From NCBI GenBank assembly GCA_029262735.1, contig JAJCYY010000017.1, positions 22,669-86,668 on the forward strand: DNA of 64,000 nucleotides. Reading direction: 5' to 3'. The notes beneath the pieces are model-generated. The model did not search any database, had not been told where the DNA came from, and saw only the letters and a list, made by a program, of their open reading frames with translations. This document shows, piece by piece, positions 39,581-48,147 of this stretch; the first letter of the stretch is position 1; the number at the start of each line of letters is the position of its first letter. The DNA comes from Chloroflexota bacterium (lineage in GTDB: Bacteria > Chloroflexota > Dehalococcoidia > Lucifugimonadales > Lucifugimonadaceae). The translations under genes were made by a program, and so were the position numbers.

Positions 39581-40579
39581 CTAAACATTCATCGCCAGGC
39601 GGATTCCCATGTTGCCGGTCGACGAGTCGGGTGTCGATGATGTCCGGGCGCCGACTCTATATCGATTGCAGTATGAGTCGTGGCAGAGATAGGAGCCGCC
39701 TTTGGTCACTTTTGCCTGGCCTTCGCGCGGACCCTGCGGGTTCACTCTCGTTGTCTCACGCTCGATGGCGTGGAATGTGGCGGAGAACCAGTCTGTGCAC
39801 CACTCCCAGATGTTACCCGCGGCATCAAATATGCCGTAGCCGTTGGCAGGGAATGAGCCGACCGGCGCGGTGCCGTGGAAGCCGTCTGCCAGGGAGTTCT
39901 GTTGCGGAAATTCGCCCTGCCAGATGTTGCACATGTGCTTACCGTCCGGCGTCAGCTCTTCGCCCCATGCGTAGGTTGCGCCGTCCAGGCCTCCGCGGGC
40001 GGCGAACTCCCATTCGGCTTCGGACGGAAGACGCATTTCTGCCCATTCAGCGATAGCCACCGAATCGTTCCAGGAGATGTGGACGGCAGGGTTGTCGGGA
40101 ATGTCCTCCCAGTCTGAGTCCGGTCCATGCGGATGCCGCCAGTCGGCGCCGTGTACCTGCCACCACCACTGGGCACCCTGGACCGCCGATGTCACCTGCT
40201 TCCCGGTCTCTTCTGAGACGAAGTTGTGGAACACAAACGACCAGCCGAACGTCTCAGCCTCCGTCGTGTACCCGGTGTCTGATACGAACGCCGCGAACTG
40301 ACGGTTCGTGACTTCGTGCGTGGCTATGGCGAACGGGTTGACTGTGACCTCTCGGATCGGTCCCTCGCCGTCGCCTGGGAAGCGACGATTGTCGGTGCCC
40401 ATCGCATATTTGCCACCATCGAGCTTGACGATGCCATCCCGCAGCTCTTTCCTGATCGCGGAAGCGTTTGCGATCTGGATGGCCGGGTTAACTTTTGTCT
40501 CCGTCGACTCGTTGGAGGATGTGGCGTCACCTGTAGAGCGTTCAGGTGTGCAGCAAGAGCAGGATTCTTCGTTTGTCAT
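39581..40579 (-). CDS. Formylglycine-generating enzyme (sulfatase-modifying factor)
   Basis: A 332-residue FGE. The catalytic copper-binding cysteine pair is C299 and C304 in GGSYLCHDSYCNRYRVGART, followed by STPDSSTGNMGIR, closely matching the human SUMF1 signature. Earlier are MRLPSEAEWEFAARGG and NIWEWCTDW. The N-terminus has a Cys cluster (ESCSCCTPERS) that I recall from other bacterial FGEs. The enzyme oxidises a cysteine in the CxPxR motif of type I sulfatases to formylglycine. No sulfatase gene is in this window, so the partner is elsewhere. There is no signal peptide, so it acts in the cytosol. Confidence 0.93.
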   Translation of the reverse strand: MTNEESCSCCTPERSTGDATSSNESTETKVNPAIQIANASAIRKELRDGIVKLDGGKYAMGTDNRRFPGDGEGPIREVTVNPFAIATHEVTNRQFAAFVSDTGYTTEAETFGWSFVFHNFVSEETGKQVTSAVQGAQWWWQVHGADWRHPHGPDSDWEDIPDNPAVHISWNDSVAIAEWAEMRLPSEAEWEFAARGGLDGATYAWGEELTPDGKHMCNIWQGEFPQQNSLADGFHGTAPVGSFPANGYGIFDAAGNIWEWCTDWFSATFHAIERETTRVNPQGPREGQAKVTKGGSYLCHDSYCNRYRVGARTSSTPDSSTGNMGIRLAMNV

Positions 40580-40644
40580 CTGTCAATTATCCGCCTTTTG
40601 ACGCTCTCAAGGTAGCGATAAGTGTTCAGAGAGGCTCAACTCGA

Positions 40645-41940
40645 TCAGTCAGCGAACTGCTTGCCTGTGCGCCGAGTGTCCACATCGTCACGCAGCCCTG
40701 TGACCTGCCGCTGGGTTAGGGCGATGAGAGCAATGAGCGATGCCACAACAACCGGCCCAAGGGCCACGCCCCAGCGGACAGTGATCAGGTCACCCATGGT
40801 ACCCGCCCAGAGGCCTCCGAGGATCGCCAGGCTCTGATTTATGGCGTATATGCCCATCACGCGGCCTCGCAGCGCATCAGGCACTCGCAGTTGGAGTGCA
40901 GTCATCGAGGTGATCGTGAACATGCCGTTGCCGAAGTGTCCGATGGCTACAAGTGGCAGAACCAGCGCGAACTGCTGGGCCTGTGCGGCAATGAAGATCA
41001 GGCTTGAGAAGAGGAGCGCGGCGCCGAGTATGGTCCATCCGAGCCAGCGGCCGGGCCTGATCCGACCCGCTGCGATGATGCCGCTCAGGGCGCCGATTCC
41101 GGCTGCGGAGAACAGGAAGCCAACCTGCCGGTCGCCGCCATCGAACTCCTTCACAAACGCTGGAAGTATCTGGATGTAGCCGAAAACGAAGAACATACTG
41201 GCGAAGTTCAGGCCAATGAGGATGGCGAAAATCCGGGTTCTGACGATGTACGAAACGCCTTCACGGAATTCGCCAAGCACGTTGCGAGCCTGGCTCAGCA
41301 CCGGCTTGCGAGTGGGAAGCAGCCACGTCGAAGCGGTCATCGCGCCGTATCCGGCCGCAGCGACAAAAAATCCGGTTGCGGTGCCAAATGCGGCGATCAG
41401 CACACCGCCGATGGTCGGCATCACAACAGAAGCAGAAGCCATCATCGCTCCGTTCAGATTGACAGCGCTCTTTGTGGCGCGCGGCGGAACGAGGCTCGGA
41501 AAGTATGCCTGGCGCGTTGGGTTGTCGATGCCGATTACGACTCCTGAGAGCGCGGCAAGAACGAAGATGTGCCAGAGAACGACTGTGTCTGTGGCGATCA
41601 GAACAGCGAGCGTTCCCAGCATCATCGTGGTGGCGAACGCGGTGATGCGCAGAAGAAAGCGAGTCTCCATCCTGTCTGCGAGGACGCCGCCGAACAGGTT
41701 GAAAAGGATGGTTGGCAGCGCATTGGCAGCGGCAACAAGTCCGAGCCTGAGACTCGACCCAGTCAGGTCGAACACAAGGATGGAGAGAGCGACGACGTTC
41801 AGTCGCTGGCCCAGAAAGGCCCCGTAAGAGCCGATCCAGTAGATGCGGTAGTCGCGATAGGCGAATGCGCCGGTGGAGCGCTTAGAGGCTGGGTCCGGAG
41901 GTGCTTGAGCCGTCTGTTCGTCTTCAACAGAGTTGCTCAG
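40645..41940 (-). CDS. MFS transporter (EntS-like), CTG start, tandem paralogue
   Basis: A 431-residue MFS exporter if translation starts at CTG 41940. Its family core begins STGAFAYRDYRIYWIGSYGAF, which aligns with GAFGEPKYRRYWLGSIASVG of the neighbour at 41937. That essential first helix lies upstream of the first ATG/GTG/TTG in frame (GTG 41775). An in-frame TGA lies a few codons before the CTG, and between them is no other start. AGAGG ends 8 nt before CTG. The CTG overlaps the upstream TGA as CTGA (41937-41940). The two genes are a tandem duplication of the DHA3/EntS-like group and probably export related compounds. Confidence 0.85.
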   Translation of the reverse strand: MSNSVEDEQTAQAPPDPASKRSTGAFAYRDYRIYWIGSYGAFLGQRLNVVALSILVFDLTGSSLRLGLVAAANALPTILFNLFGGVLADRMETRFLLRITAFATTMMLGTLAVLIATDTVVLWHIFVLAALSGVVIGIDNPTRQAYFPSLVPPRATKSAVNLNGAMMASASVVMPTIGGVLIAAFGTATGFFVAAAGYGAMTASTWLLPTRKPVLSQARNVLGEFREGVSYIVRTRIFAILIGLNFASMFFVFGYIQILPAFVKEFDGGDRQVGFLFSAAGIGALSGIIAAGRIRPGRWLGWTILGAALLFSSLIFIAAQAQQFALVLPLVAIGHFGNGMFTITSMTALQLRVPDALRGRVMGIYAINQSLAILGGLWAGTMGDLITVRWGVALGPVVVASLIALIALTQRQVTGLRDDVDTRRTGKQFAD

Positions 41941-43259
41941 GACGGCGACCTCTTGTCAGCACCCGCCGCAACGGGCTCGGACCGCTCAAGGTCCGCACCG
42001 CTGAGATTCCGCACCTCTCTCTGTGTCACGAAAACGGTGACGACGATGACAGAGAGCACAACTGCTGAGATCGTTATCGCCCACCGTTCATCCAGCAACT
42101 CGGCAATCCCTCCGCCCATCATGCCGCCGAGGGGGATGAGACTGAAGGTGATGGTGTATATGCCCATGACCCGCCCGCGTAGCTGCGGCGGCACTCGGAG
42201 TTGCATCGATGTCATTGAACTAATGAGGAAGATGGAGTTGAATATGCCGACCAGGTAGATGGCGGCCAGCGCTGTCACGTAGTTCGGAGCGAATGCGAAC
42301 ACCGGCACGAGCGCGCTGAACATGAATGTGGCGCCAAGCATGATCTTGCCAATTCGGGGACTTCGTTGCCGCCTGACCACAAGGACCGTGCCCGAGATGG
42401 CGCCAAGTCCCAGGAATGTGAAGATGACACTCATTCCGCCGGCCTCGACGTTGTGCCGGAATGCGAACAGCGGCATCAGTTGGAGGTACTGCATGCCGAA
42501 GAACATGTTTGCGAATGTGAGAGGGATGATAACTGCAAAGAGTCTCTGGCTTTTTATGAAACTCGTCCCTTCGGCAAGCTCCCGCAACACTCTTCGCTTA
42601 ACCGTCGATTTTGTGTGAGGGACGCGCAGGCTGAAGATAACCAGGAGCATGGCGATCCAGCCGCCTGCGCCCGCGAAGAAAACGGACCCGGTGCCGAATG
42701 CGTCGATGGCGAAACCGGCGAACAGCGGCGTGACGATCCGGCTGAACTGCCACATGACCGAGTTGAGGGCGACGGCGCTCATCATGTTCTTGCGTTCAAT
42801 TAACAGGGGGAAGAACGAAGAGCGGACGGGGCCGTCGAATCCCATGAAGAAGCCCTGGGCTGCGGCAATAGCCACCACGTGCCATATCCTCACTACGTCC
42901 GCGACGACCAGCACCGCAAGAAGTGTCATGAGCAACGCGGTGGCTGCTGAAATGACCATGATGATGATTCGGCGGTCTATGCGGTCCGCGAGCACGCCAC
43001 CGAACAGGTTGACCAGGATGGTGGGTATGGCGATGGCGCCACCGAGGACGCCGAGGATGCCGGGCGAGCCGCCCAGGTCCTTGGCGATGAGCCAGATCAT
43101 GCCGATGGTGGCGACCTGGATTGCACCGACGGACGCGATAGACCCCAGCCAGTAGCGCCTGTATTTTGGCTCACCAAACGCGCCGACAGACTCGCTGATT
43201 CGCTCCCTGAGAGTGCGTTGTTCTGCCGAAGCCGTGGTTACGGCTGATGGTGTGGCCAT
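41937..43259 (-). CDS. MFS transporter (EntS-like), upstream paralogue
   Basis: A 440-residue, 12-helix MFS protein. It begins MATPSAVTTASAEQ, then KYRRYWLGS as helix-1 entry, then PTILVNLFGGVLADRIDRR, the motif-A loop. Second-half motifs are MQLRVPPQLRGRVMGIY and GGMMGGGIAELLDERW. It is a close paralogue of the next gene, sharing LFGGVLADR and LRGRVMGIY. Both likely arose by tandem duplication. It is the first gene of the coupled pair, and its stop overlaps the next start. Confidence 0.88.
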   Translation of the reverse strand: MATPSAVTTASAEQRTLRERISESVGAFGEPKYRRYWLGSIASVGAIQVATIGMIWLIAKDLGGSPGILGVLGGAIAIPTILVNLFGGVLADRIDRRIIIMVISAATALLMTLLAVLVVADVVRIWHVVAIAAAQGFFMGFDGPVRSSFFPLLIERKNMMSAVALNSVMWQFSRIVTPLFAGFAIDAFGTGSVFFAGAGGWIAMLLVIFSLRVPHTKSTVKRRVLRELAEGTSFIKSQRLFAVIIPLTFANMFFGMQYLQLMPLFAFRHNVEAGGMSVIFTFLGLGAISGTVLVVRRQRSPRIGKIMLGATFMFSALVPVFAFAPNYVTALAAIYLVGIFNSIFLISSMTSMQLRVPPQLRGRVMGIYTITFSLIPLGGMMGGGIAELLDERWAITISAVVLSVIVVTVFVTQREVRNLSGADLERSEPVAAGADKRSPS

Positions 43260-43318
43260 GATGGCGCTAGTCTGCGCCTATCAGACAGCCGATGAAAGTG
43301 CGTCGAGCGCTTTTCTGG

Positions 43319-45172
43319 CTATTCGACGGTGACGGTCTTGGCCAGGTTTCGAGGTTTGTCCGGGTCCATGCCAAGTGCTATCGAGGTGTGATAGGCGAGC
43401 ATCTGCATCGGAATCACGTTTAGAACCGGCTGCAGGATGGGAATGGTTTGCGGTACGTAGAGCACATCGTCGGCGATTGACTCCATGATGTCGTCGCCGT
43501 CTGTTGTCACGACGATCACTCGTCCGCCCCGGCTCTTCACCTCGTTCACGTTGCTCACCATCTTCTCGAACATGGCGTCACGAGGGGCGATGGCGATGGT
43601 CGGCATCTCTTCGCTGATCAGAGCGTTGACGCCGTGCTTCATCTCGCCTGCCGCATATCCTTCCGCATGGATGTAGGCGATCTCTTTCATCTTCAGAGCG
43701 CCCTCCATAGCCACCGGGAACTGTGCGCCTCTCCCGAGATAGAGCAGGTGGTGATAGTTCGTGAGGTCGGCGGCTATCTTCTTGATCGGGTCTTCCCGTT
43801 CGAGCGCTGTGCCAACAAGAGCCGGCATCGAAGAGAGCGCCGTTGCGATCTCTGCCTCGTCCTCTTCTGAGAGGTTACCCCGCAGTGCTGCAAGGCGAGC
43901 CGCCATCAGAGTCAGCGTGATCATTGTGGCGGTCATCGTCTTGGTGGCGGCCACCCCAATCTCCTGTCCACAGCGGACAGGCAACGTGACATTCGCGAGT
44001 CGGGTTGCCTGCGTTCCTTCCGCTTCGACAGCGGTCACGAGCCGACTACCGGAGTCTCTCGCCAGCTCCATCGCGGCAAGAGTGTCCGCAGTCTCACCTG
44101 ACTGTGTGACGGAAACGACCAGGGTGTGCTCATCCAGCACAGGATTTCGGTACCTGAACTCAGATGCGTTCTCGCTGTAGGTCGGAATTCGGGCCAGCGC
44201 CTCGACTGACGATGCCCCGTTCATGCCCGCATGAAGTGAGGTTCCCATGCCAATGAACACGGCGCGGTTGATTGACAATGCCTCGGCCGGTGAGAGGTCG
44301 AACTCAGGCAGATCGATCTTTCTCGTTGCCAGATCGACGCGTTGCCGCATCGCCGCGGTAACGCTGTCTGGCTGTTCGGCAATCTCCTTGGCCATGAAGT
44401 GCGGATAACGGCCGCGGGCAGCCATGTCTGCGCTTCGACTACTCGTAATGAACTCTGCAAGTACCGGACTGCCATTTAGCCTGGTGATCTGGCAGCTATC
44501 CGGAGTGATAGTCACGACCTGGCCGCTTTCCAGGTAGCAGATGCGGTTCGTGTGGGGCAGCAGGGCGATGATGTCCGATGCGACCATGTATGCGTGCTCG
44601 GCCGCTCCGATTACGATGCCCCCGGCATTGCCCAGGCGAGCGGCTACGAGCTTTTCCGGCTCCGCAGTTGAGGTTGCGACGATGGCTGTTGCGCCTTCGA
44701 CCAGCTTCATTGCGTTGCCAACGGCTGTGGCGAGGTCTGCGCCCTGTTCGATCTCGTGTGCAACAAGATGCGCGATGACTTCGGAGTCAGTCTCAGAGCT
44801 GAAAGTGATTCCGGAGTCGGTAAGCCCCGTTTTCAACTCCAGGTAGTTTTCTACGATTCCGTTGTGGACCACGGCGACGTTGCCGCTGCGGCCTACGTGC
44901 GGGTGGGAATTGCGTTCGGCCACCTTGCCGTGAGTAGCCCAGCGCGTGTGGGCGATGCCAACCGACCCGTGCGGGCTCAGTTCGTCGATAGCGGCTGAGA
45001 GCCTGGCGACACTGTCGGTTCCGCCGGCTCGCCGGGTCAGCGAGATGCTGCCCGAGCCGTTTGTGACCGCTATGCCCGCGCTGTCGTAGCCGCGGTACTC
45101 AAGCAGTCTTAAGCCGCCGACCAGCAATGGAGCGGCCTGTTCATGGCCGGTATATCCGAATATTCCACACAC
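43319..45172 (-). CDS. glmS: Glutamine--fructose-6-phosphate aminotransferase (isomerizing)
   Basis: A 617-residue GlmS that makes glucosamine-6-phosphate for cell-wall and glycan synthesis. The N-terminal glutaminase begins MCGIFGYTG, with Cys2 as nucleophile, and contains LLEYRGYDSAGIA and HTRWATHGKVAERNSHPH. Two SIS domains follow: VFIGMGTSLHAGMNGA with TQSGETADTLAAM, and LYLGRGAQFPVAMEGALKMK. It ends NLAKTVTVE. The start is GTG 45172 with AGGAA 8 nt upstream. No glmS ribozyme fold is evident in the short gap upstream. Confidence 0.97.
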   Translation of the reverse strand: MCGIFGYTGHEQAAPLLVGGLRLLEYRGYDSAGIAVTNGSGSISLTRRAGGTDSVARLSAAIDELSPHGSVGIAHTRWATHGKVAERNSHPHVGRSGNVAVVHNGIVENYLELKTGLTDSGITFSSETDSEVIAHLVAHEIEQGADLATAVGNAMKLVEGATAIVATSTAEPEKLVAARLGNAGGIVIGAAEHAYMVASDIIALLPHTNRICYLESGQVVTITPDSCQITRLNGSPVLAEFITSSRSADMAARGRYPHFMAKEIAEQPDSVTAAMRQRVDLATRKIDLPEFDLSPAEALSINRAVFIGMGTSLHAGMNGASSVEALARIPTYSENASEFRYRNPVLDEHTLVVSVTQSGETADTLAAMELARDSGSRLVTAVEAEGTQATRLANVTLPVRCGQEIGVAATKTMTATMITLTLMAARLAALRGNLSEEDEAEIATALSSMPALVGTALEREDPIKKIAADLTNYHHLLYLGRGAQFPVAMEGALKMKEIAYIHAEGYAAGEMKHGVNALISEEMPTIAIAPRDAMFEKMVSNVNEVKSRGGRVIVVTTDGDDIMESIADDVLYVPQTIPILQPVLNVIPMQMLAYHTSIALGMDPDKPRNLAKTVTVE

Positions 45173-45184
45173 GAGTTAAGTTCC

Positions 45185-45904
45185 TTAAGTGGCAGACGGC
45201 AACGGAGCGTTTGACGAGATTGAATCTACTTCTTCCGTGTACATGAACGGATCGTCCATATGCTCTCGGTAGTGACCGTGATGTGAGTCCGGGAGCAGGC
45301 GGGCGATGCGCACCATTATCTCGGTGGTTACGACTTCTAACTCGTCCCGCGAAGGTCGTTCACTGACACTTTCGGTTAAATTGAACGGCTTTCCAATTTT
45401 GATCCTGATCTTTGCGCTGGGCTTCAGGACCCTGAAGACGTTCTGTAAGGGATCTGTGCCGGTCAGGCCGATAGGCACGATCGGGACCCTGGTCTTGAGA
45501 GCGATATGCGTTACACCCGCCAGCCCTTTTCGCAAACCATCGGCATTTTTGTTCCTCGTGCCTTCCGGGAACAGGATCAGGGCGCCGTCTGGCTTGCTCA
45601 GCAACTTAATGGCCCACCGCAGGGCGCGAATGTCACTATTGCCGCGTCTGAGCGGATGCGCTCCATAGCGTCTCAGAAGAAACCCGAATGGCGGAAACTT
45701 GAAGAGCTCCTCTTTGGCGAGGAAGCCCGGGTTGCGCCCCGTCAGTGAAGCAACGACGGCGGGATCCATATTGGATAGATGGTTCGAGATGAAGATAATC
45801 GGGCCGGTTCGTGGAACGTTCTCCCATCCTTCGACCTTACGGTCACTGAATAGCCAGGTTGTGGTCTTAAACCCTGTGTTACAGATGTTGAATAACAGGC
45901 TCAA
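45185..45904 (-). CDS. plsC: 1-acyl-sn-glycerol-3-phosphate acyltransferase
   Basis: A 239-residue membrane-associated acyltransferase that makes phosphatidic acid. The catalytic motif is NHLSNMD (H-x4-D). The glycerol-phosphate motif FPEGTRNKNAD and the later VPIVPIGLTGTD are present. Translation starts at TTG 45904, whose TG lies within the cmk stop (TTGA), and the frame has no better start. The cmk-plsC pairing is common in bacteria. A short C-terminal acidic tail is not family-typical. Confidence 0.93.
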   Translation of the reverse strand: MSLLFNICNTGFKTTTWLFSDRKVEGWENVPRTGPIIFISNHLSNMDPAVVASLTGRNPGFLAKEELFKFPPFGFLLRRYGAHPLRRGNSDIRALRWAIKLLSKPDGALILFPEGTRNKNADGLRKGLAGVTHIALKTRVPIVPIGLTGTDPLQNVFRVLKPSAKIRIKIGKPFNLTESVSERPSRDELEVVTTEIMVRIARLLPDSHHGHYREHMDDPFMYTEEVDSISSNAPLPSAT

Positions 45905-46584
45905 CTTGTGACGCCGTTCACTAGTTCACACAGGCGGTGGACCACCTCTTCAACGGTCATATTGTCGGTCTCCACAATCACCGCGTCGTAAGCGGGTCGC
46001 AGCGGGGAGGCCTCGCGTGATGAGTCGATTTTGTCCCGCATGCGCATAGCCGTGAGAATCTCTTCGAGCGGTGGATGTTCGGGCAGGTCTTTCATCTCCA
46101 GGAATCGTCGTTTCGCACGCGTCTCCAGGTTTGCGGTGAGGTAGATCTTCGGTCTGGCGTCTTGCAGGACAACTGTGCCGATGTCCCTGCCCACCATTAC
46201 TATGCCGCCGTCGGCCGCAAGCTTCCGCTGCGCAGCGACCATGATCTCTCGGACCCTGGCGATTGCAGCAACGGCCGAGACCTGGCTATCCACATCATGG
46301 CTCCGCAGACTTGATGTGATGTCTTTGCCGTTGATCAAGATCAGCGTCTCCCCGTTTGCACCCGATCGAGCTTCGATCTCAAACTGCTCGACAGCGTCCA
46401 AAAGGCTGTCGATATCGTTGAAATCTGCCTGCGCGTCGAGCGCCACAACGGTCGCTGCCCTGTACATCATTCCTGTATCGAGGAATCGATAGCCGATCTT
46501 CTTCGCCAGCTTGTTGCCAACGACCGTTTTGCCAGCCGCTGCCGGTCCATCGATCGCTATCGCAGTCGCCCCATTGTTGTGCAA
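45901..46584 (-). CDS. cmk: Cytidylate kinase
   Basis: A 227-residue CMP kinase of the P-loop family. AIDGPAAAGKT is the Walker A motif. DTGMMYRAAT, VGRDIGTVV and the LID-like RAKRRFLEM segment are typical. It phosphorylates CMP and dCMP. The TTG at 46584 is chosen because GGAG lies 6 nt before it; an in-frame TTG at 46620 lacks an RBS. It is coupled to plsC by TTGA. Confidence 0.94.
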   Translation of the reverse strand: MHNNGATAIAIDGPAAAGKTVVGNKLAKKIGYRFLDTGMMYRAATVVALDAQADFNDIDSLLDAVEQFEIEARSGANGETLILINGKDITSSLRSHDVDSQVSAVAAIARVREIMVAAQRKLAADGGIVMVGRDIGTVVLQDARPKIYLTANLETRAKRRFLEMKDLPEHPPLEEILTAMRMRDKIDSSREASPLRPAYDAVIVETDNMTVEEVVHRLCELVNGVTS

Positions 46585-46810
46585 TTCGTGCTCCGGAATG
46601 TCTGTCCGTACTGGAAACAAAGATCAGCTAAGGTCACACTGAGTTTATCCGACCTCGAAAACGGTTGTCTGTAATTGATACCGGTCAGGACTTCGAGTTG
46701 CGAACTTTTCAGTAATGTTGCCGATGCTAGACTTCATCGTGACGGGATGGGCGCAGTGAAGCGCGTGCTTCCGCGAACGAGCCCGAGATTTGAAGGGACA
46801 TGATCAGGCC

Positions 46811-47458
46811 GTGAATTTCTTTGACTGGGTGCTGATCGCGCTGTTCGCCGTCGGCGCGTTCTGGGGCTACCGCAAAGGTCTCGTCGATGCGGCTCTGCTG
46901 GTCGCTTCCATCTACGTCGCCCTGCTACTCAGCGGGCAGTTTGCAGCCCGGTTGCTTGGCCTGATCTGGGACGATGCTGAGAACCAGGCTCTCGCAACCG
47001 CAGCGGGTTACGTGATCATATTCATTGGTGTCTTTTTTGCCGGGCGATTCATCTCTCATATCGTCAAGTCGAGCCTGAAAAAGGTGAAGGCAGGATGGAC
47101 TGACCAGGCTGGAGGAGTAGTGGTCGGGGTAGTGGCTGGCGTTCTGCTAGCGGGCGGATTGATGGCTGTGACCGCTCGGTTCACCTACGTCGTGGATGAG
47201 GACGCGGCGACCGGAGGCCAGGATTCGAGCGGATTCAGCCCCGAAGCACTGGTAGACCAGCTTCGTGACACCGCCGAGGGCTACCTCGTCGATTCAGGTC
47301 GGGACAATACGGACCGGTGGATGGTTGAGTCGGAGGTCGTTGGCGTCCTGATCGACATCCGGAACGTTTTGCCCGGTAACGCCCTGGGTATGGCTCCTGA
47401 GGAATTTAGTACCGCGATCGATATCCTCGAAGACAGACGCGACCACCCAGAATCGTAG
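46811..47458 (+). CDS. CvpA-family membrane protein
   Basis: A 215-residue protein with four hydrophobic segments in its first 125 residues. It opens NFFDWVLIALFAVGAFWGYRKG, the CvpA family entry, then AAGYVIIFIGVFFAGRFISHIV and GGVVVGVVAGVLLAGGL. CvpA relatives are inner-membrane proteins named for colicin V production, but are widespread in bacteria without it. The soluble C-terminal 90 residues end in an acidic stretch. GTG 46811 fits the family start better than TTG 46790. Function is not known. Confidence 0.82.
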   Translation: MNFFDWVLIALFAVGAFWGYRKGLVDAALLVASIYVALLLSGQFAARLLGLIWDDAENQALATAAGYVIIFIGVFFAGRFISHIVKSSLKKVKAGWTDQAGGVVVGVVAGVLLAGGLMAVTARFTYVVDEDAATGGQDSSGFSPEALVDQLRDTAEGYLVDSGRDNTDRWMVESEVVGVLIDIRNVLPGNALGMAPEEFSTAIDILEDRRDHPES

Positions 47459-47574
47459 GCTTCTGCTGGTATCAGTGGTAAGAGCATGCAATCCGACTCG
47501 GTGTGAGCCGTGGTATAACGGTGTTGAACCAAGGGCATCCGGCACGTAGCGTCCCAACCTCGAGGCGAATAGAC

Positions 47575-48147
47575 GTGTTGATCACTCGAGCACCTGTACT
47601 GGTCTTAAACCAGAACTATCAGCCGCTGAACATCTGCAACGTGCGGCGTGCTATCGCGCTGCTCGGCAAAGGCAAGGCAGAACCGATCGGCGAGACAGGC
47701 GAATTTCTCCGCAGCGCCACCGATCTGATCGAAAAGCCCGTCATTATCCGCCTCTACTACATGGTCAAGCGGCCGCTCCATCGCAGGAAGCTGTCGCGAC
47801 GCGAGGTTTTCGTGCGAGACGGCTTCCGATGCCAGTACTGCGGCGCGAACACTCGGGATCTGACCCTGGACCACGTTCTCCCTCGCTCTCGAGGCGGTCA
47901 GCACACCTGGGACAACATCGTTAGCGCCTGTAAGCCTTGTAACCATGGCAAGGCGGGCCGGACGCCCAGGGAAGCCGGAATGAGCATGTTTACCGTGCCA
48001 CGAGAGCCGCGCCCGAATCCGTACGCTATGTTTCATCCGGGCCGTGTGCTGGATGAGTGGAGGCCGTTCCTGCCATGGGTTCAGGCTGCGCCGGTTATCG
48101 AGACGGATTCGGACTACGGTTCTGCAACTGCCGCTGCTGGCGACTAG
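47575..48147 (+). CDS. HNH endonuclease
   Basis: A 190-residue HNH protein. Near the N-terminus is the family segment PVLVLNQNYQPLNICNVRRAI. The nuclease module reads FRCQYCGANTRDLTLDHVLPRSRGGQHTWDN, then CKPCNHGKAGRTP, with the two CxxC pairs holding zinc and D-H-...-N-...-H as active site. This type is found across Chloroflexota, actinobacteria and others as a stand-alone gene, role uncertain. GAGG 9 nt before GTG 47575 supports this start over the longer frame from 47503. The stop overlaps that of holB (CTAG). Confidence 0.87.
   Translation: MLITRAPVLVLNQNYQPLNICNVRRAIALLGKGKAEPIGETGEFLRSATDLIEKPVIIRLYYMVKRPLHRRKLSRREVFVRDGFRCQYCGANTRDLTLDHVLPRSRGGQHTWDNIVSACKPCNHGKAGRTPREAGMSMFTVPREPRPNPYAMFHPGRVLDEWRPFLPWVQAAPVIETDSDYGSATAAAGD

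Noticed and set aside
40645..41775. MFS gene starting at GTG 41775
   Set aside because: It would remove the first helix that aligns with the paralogue. CTG 41940 with SD explains the full length.
45172..45184. glmS ribozyme upstream of glmS
   Set aside because: Only 12 bp separate glmS from the downstream plsC side, and the region upstream of GTG 45172 is plsC coding sequence. No ribozyme fold is possible.
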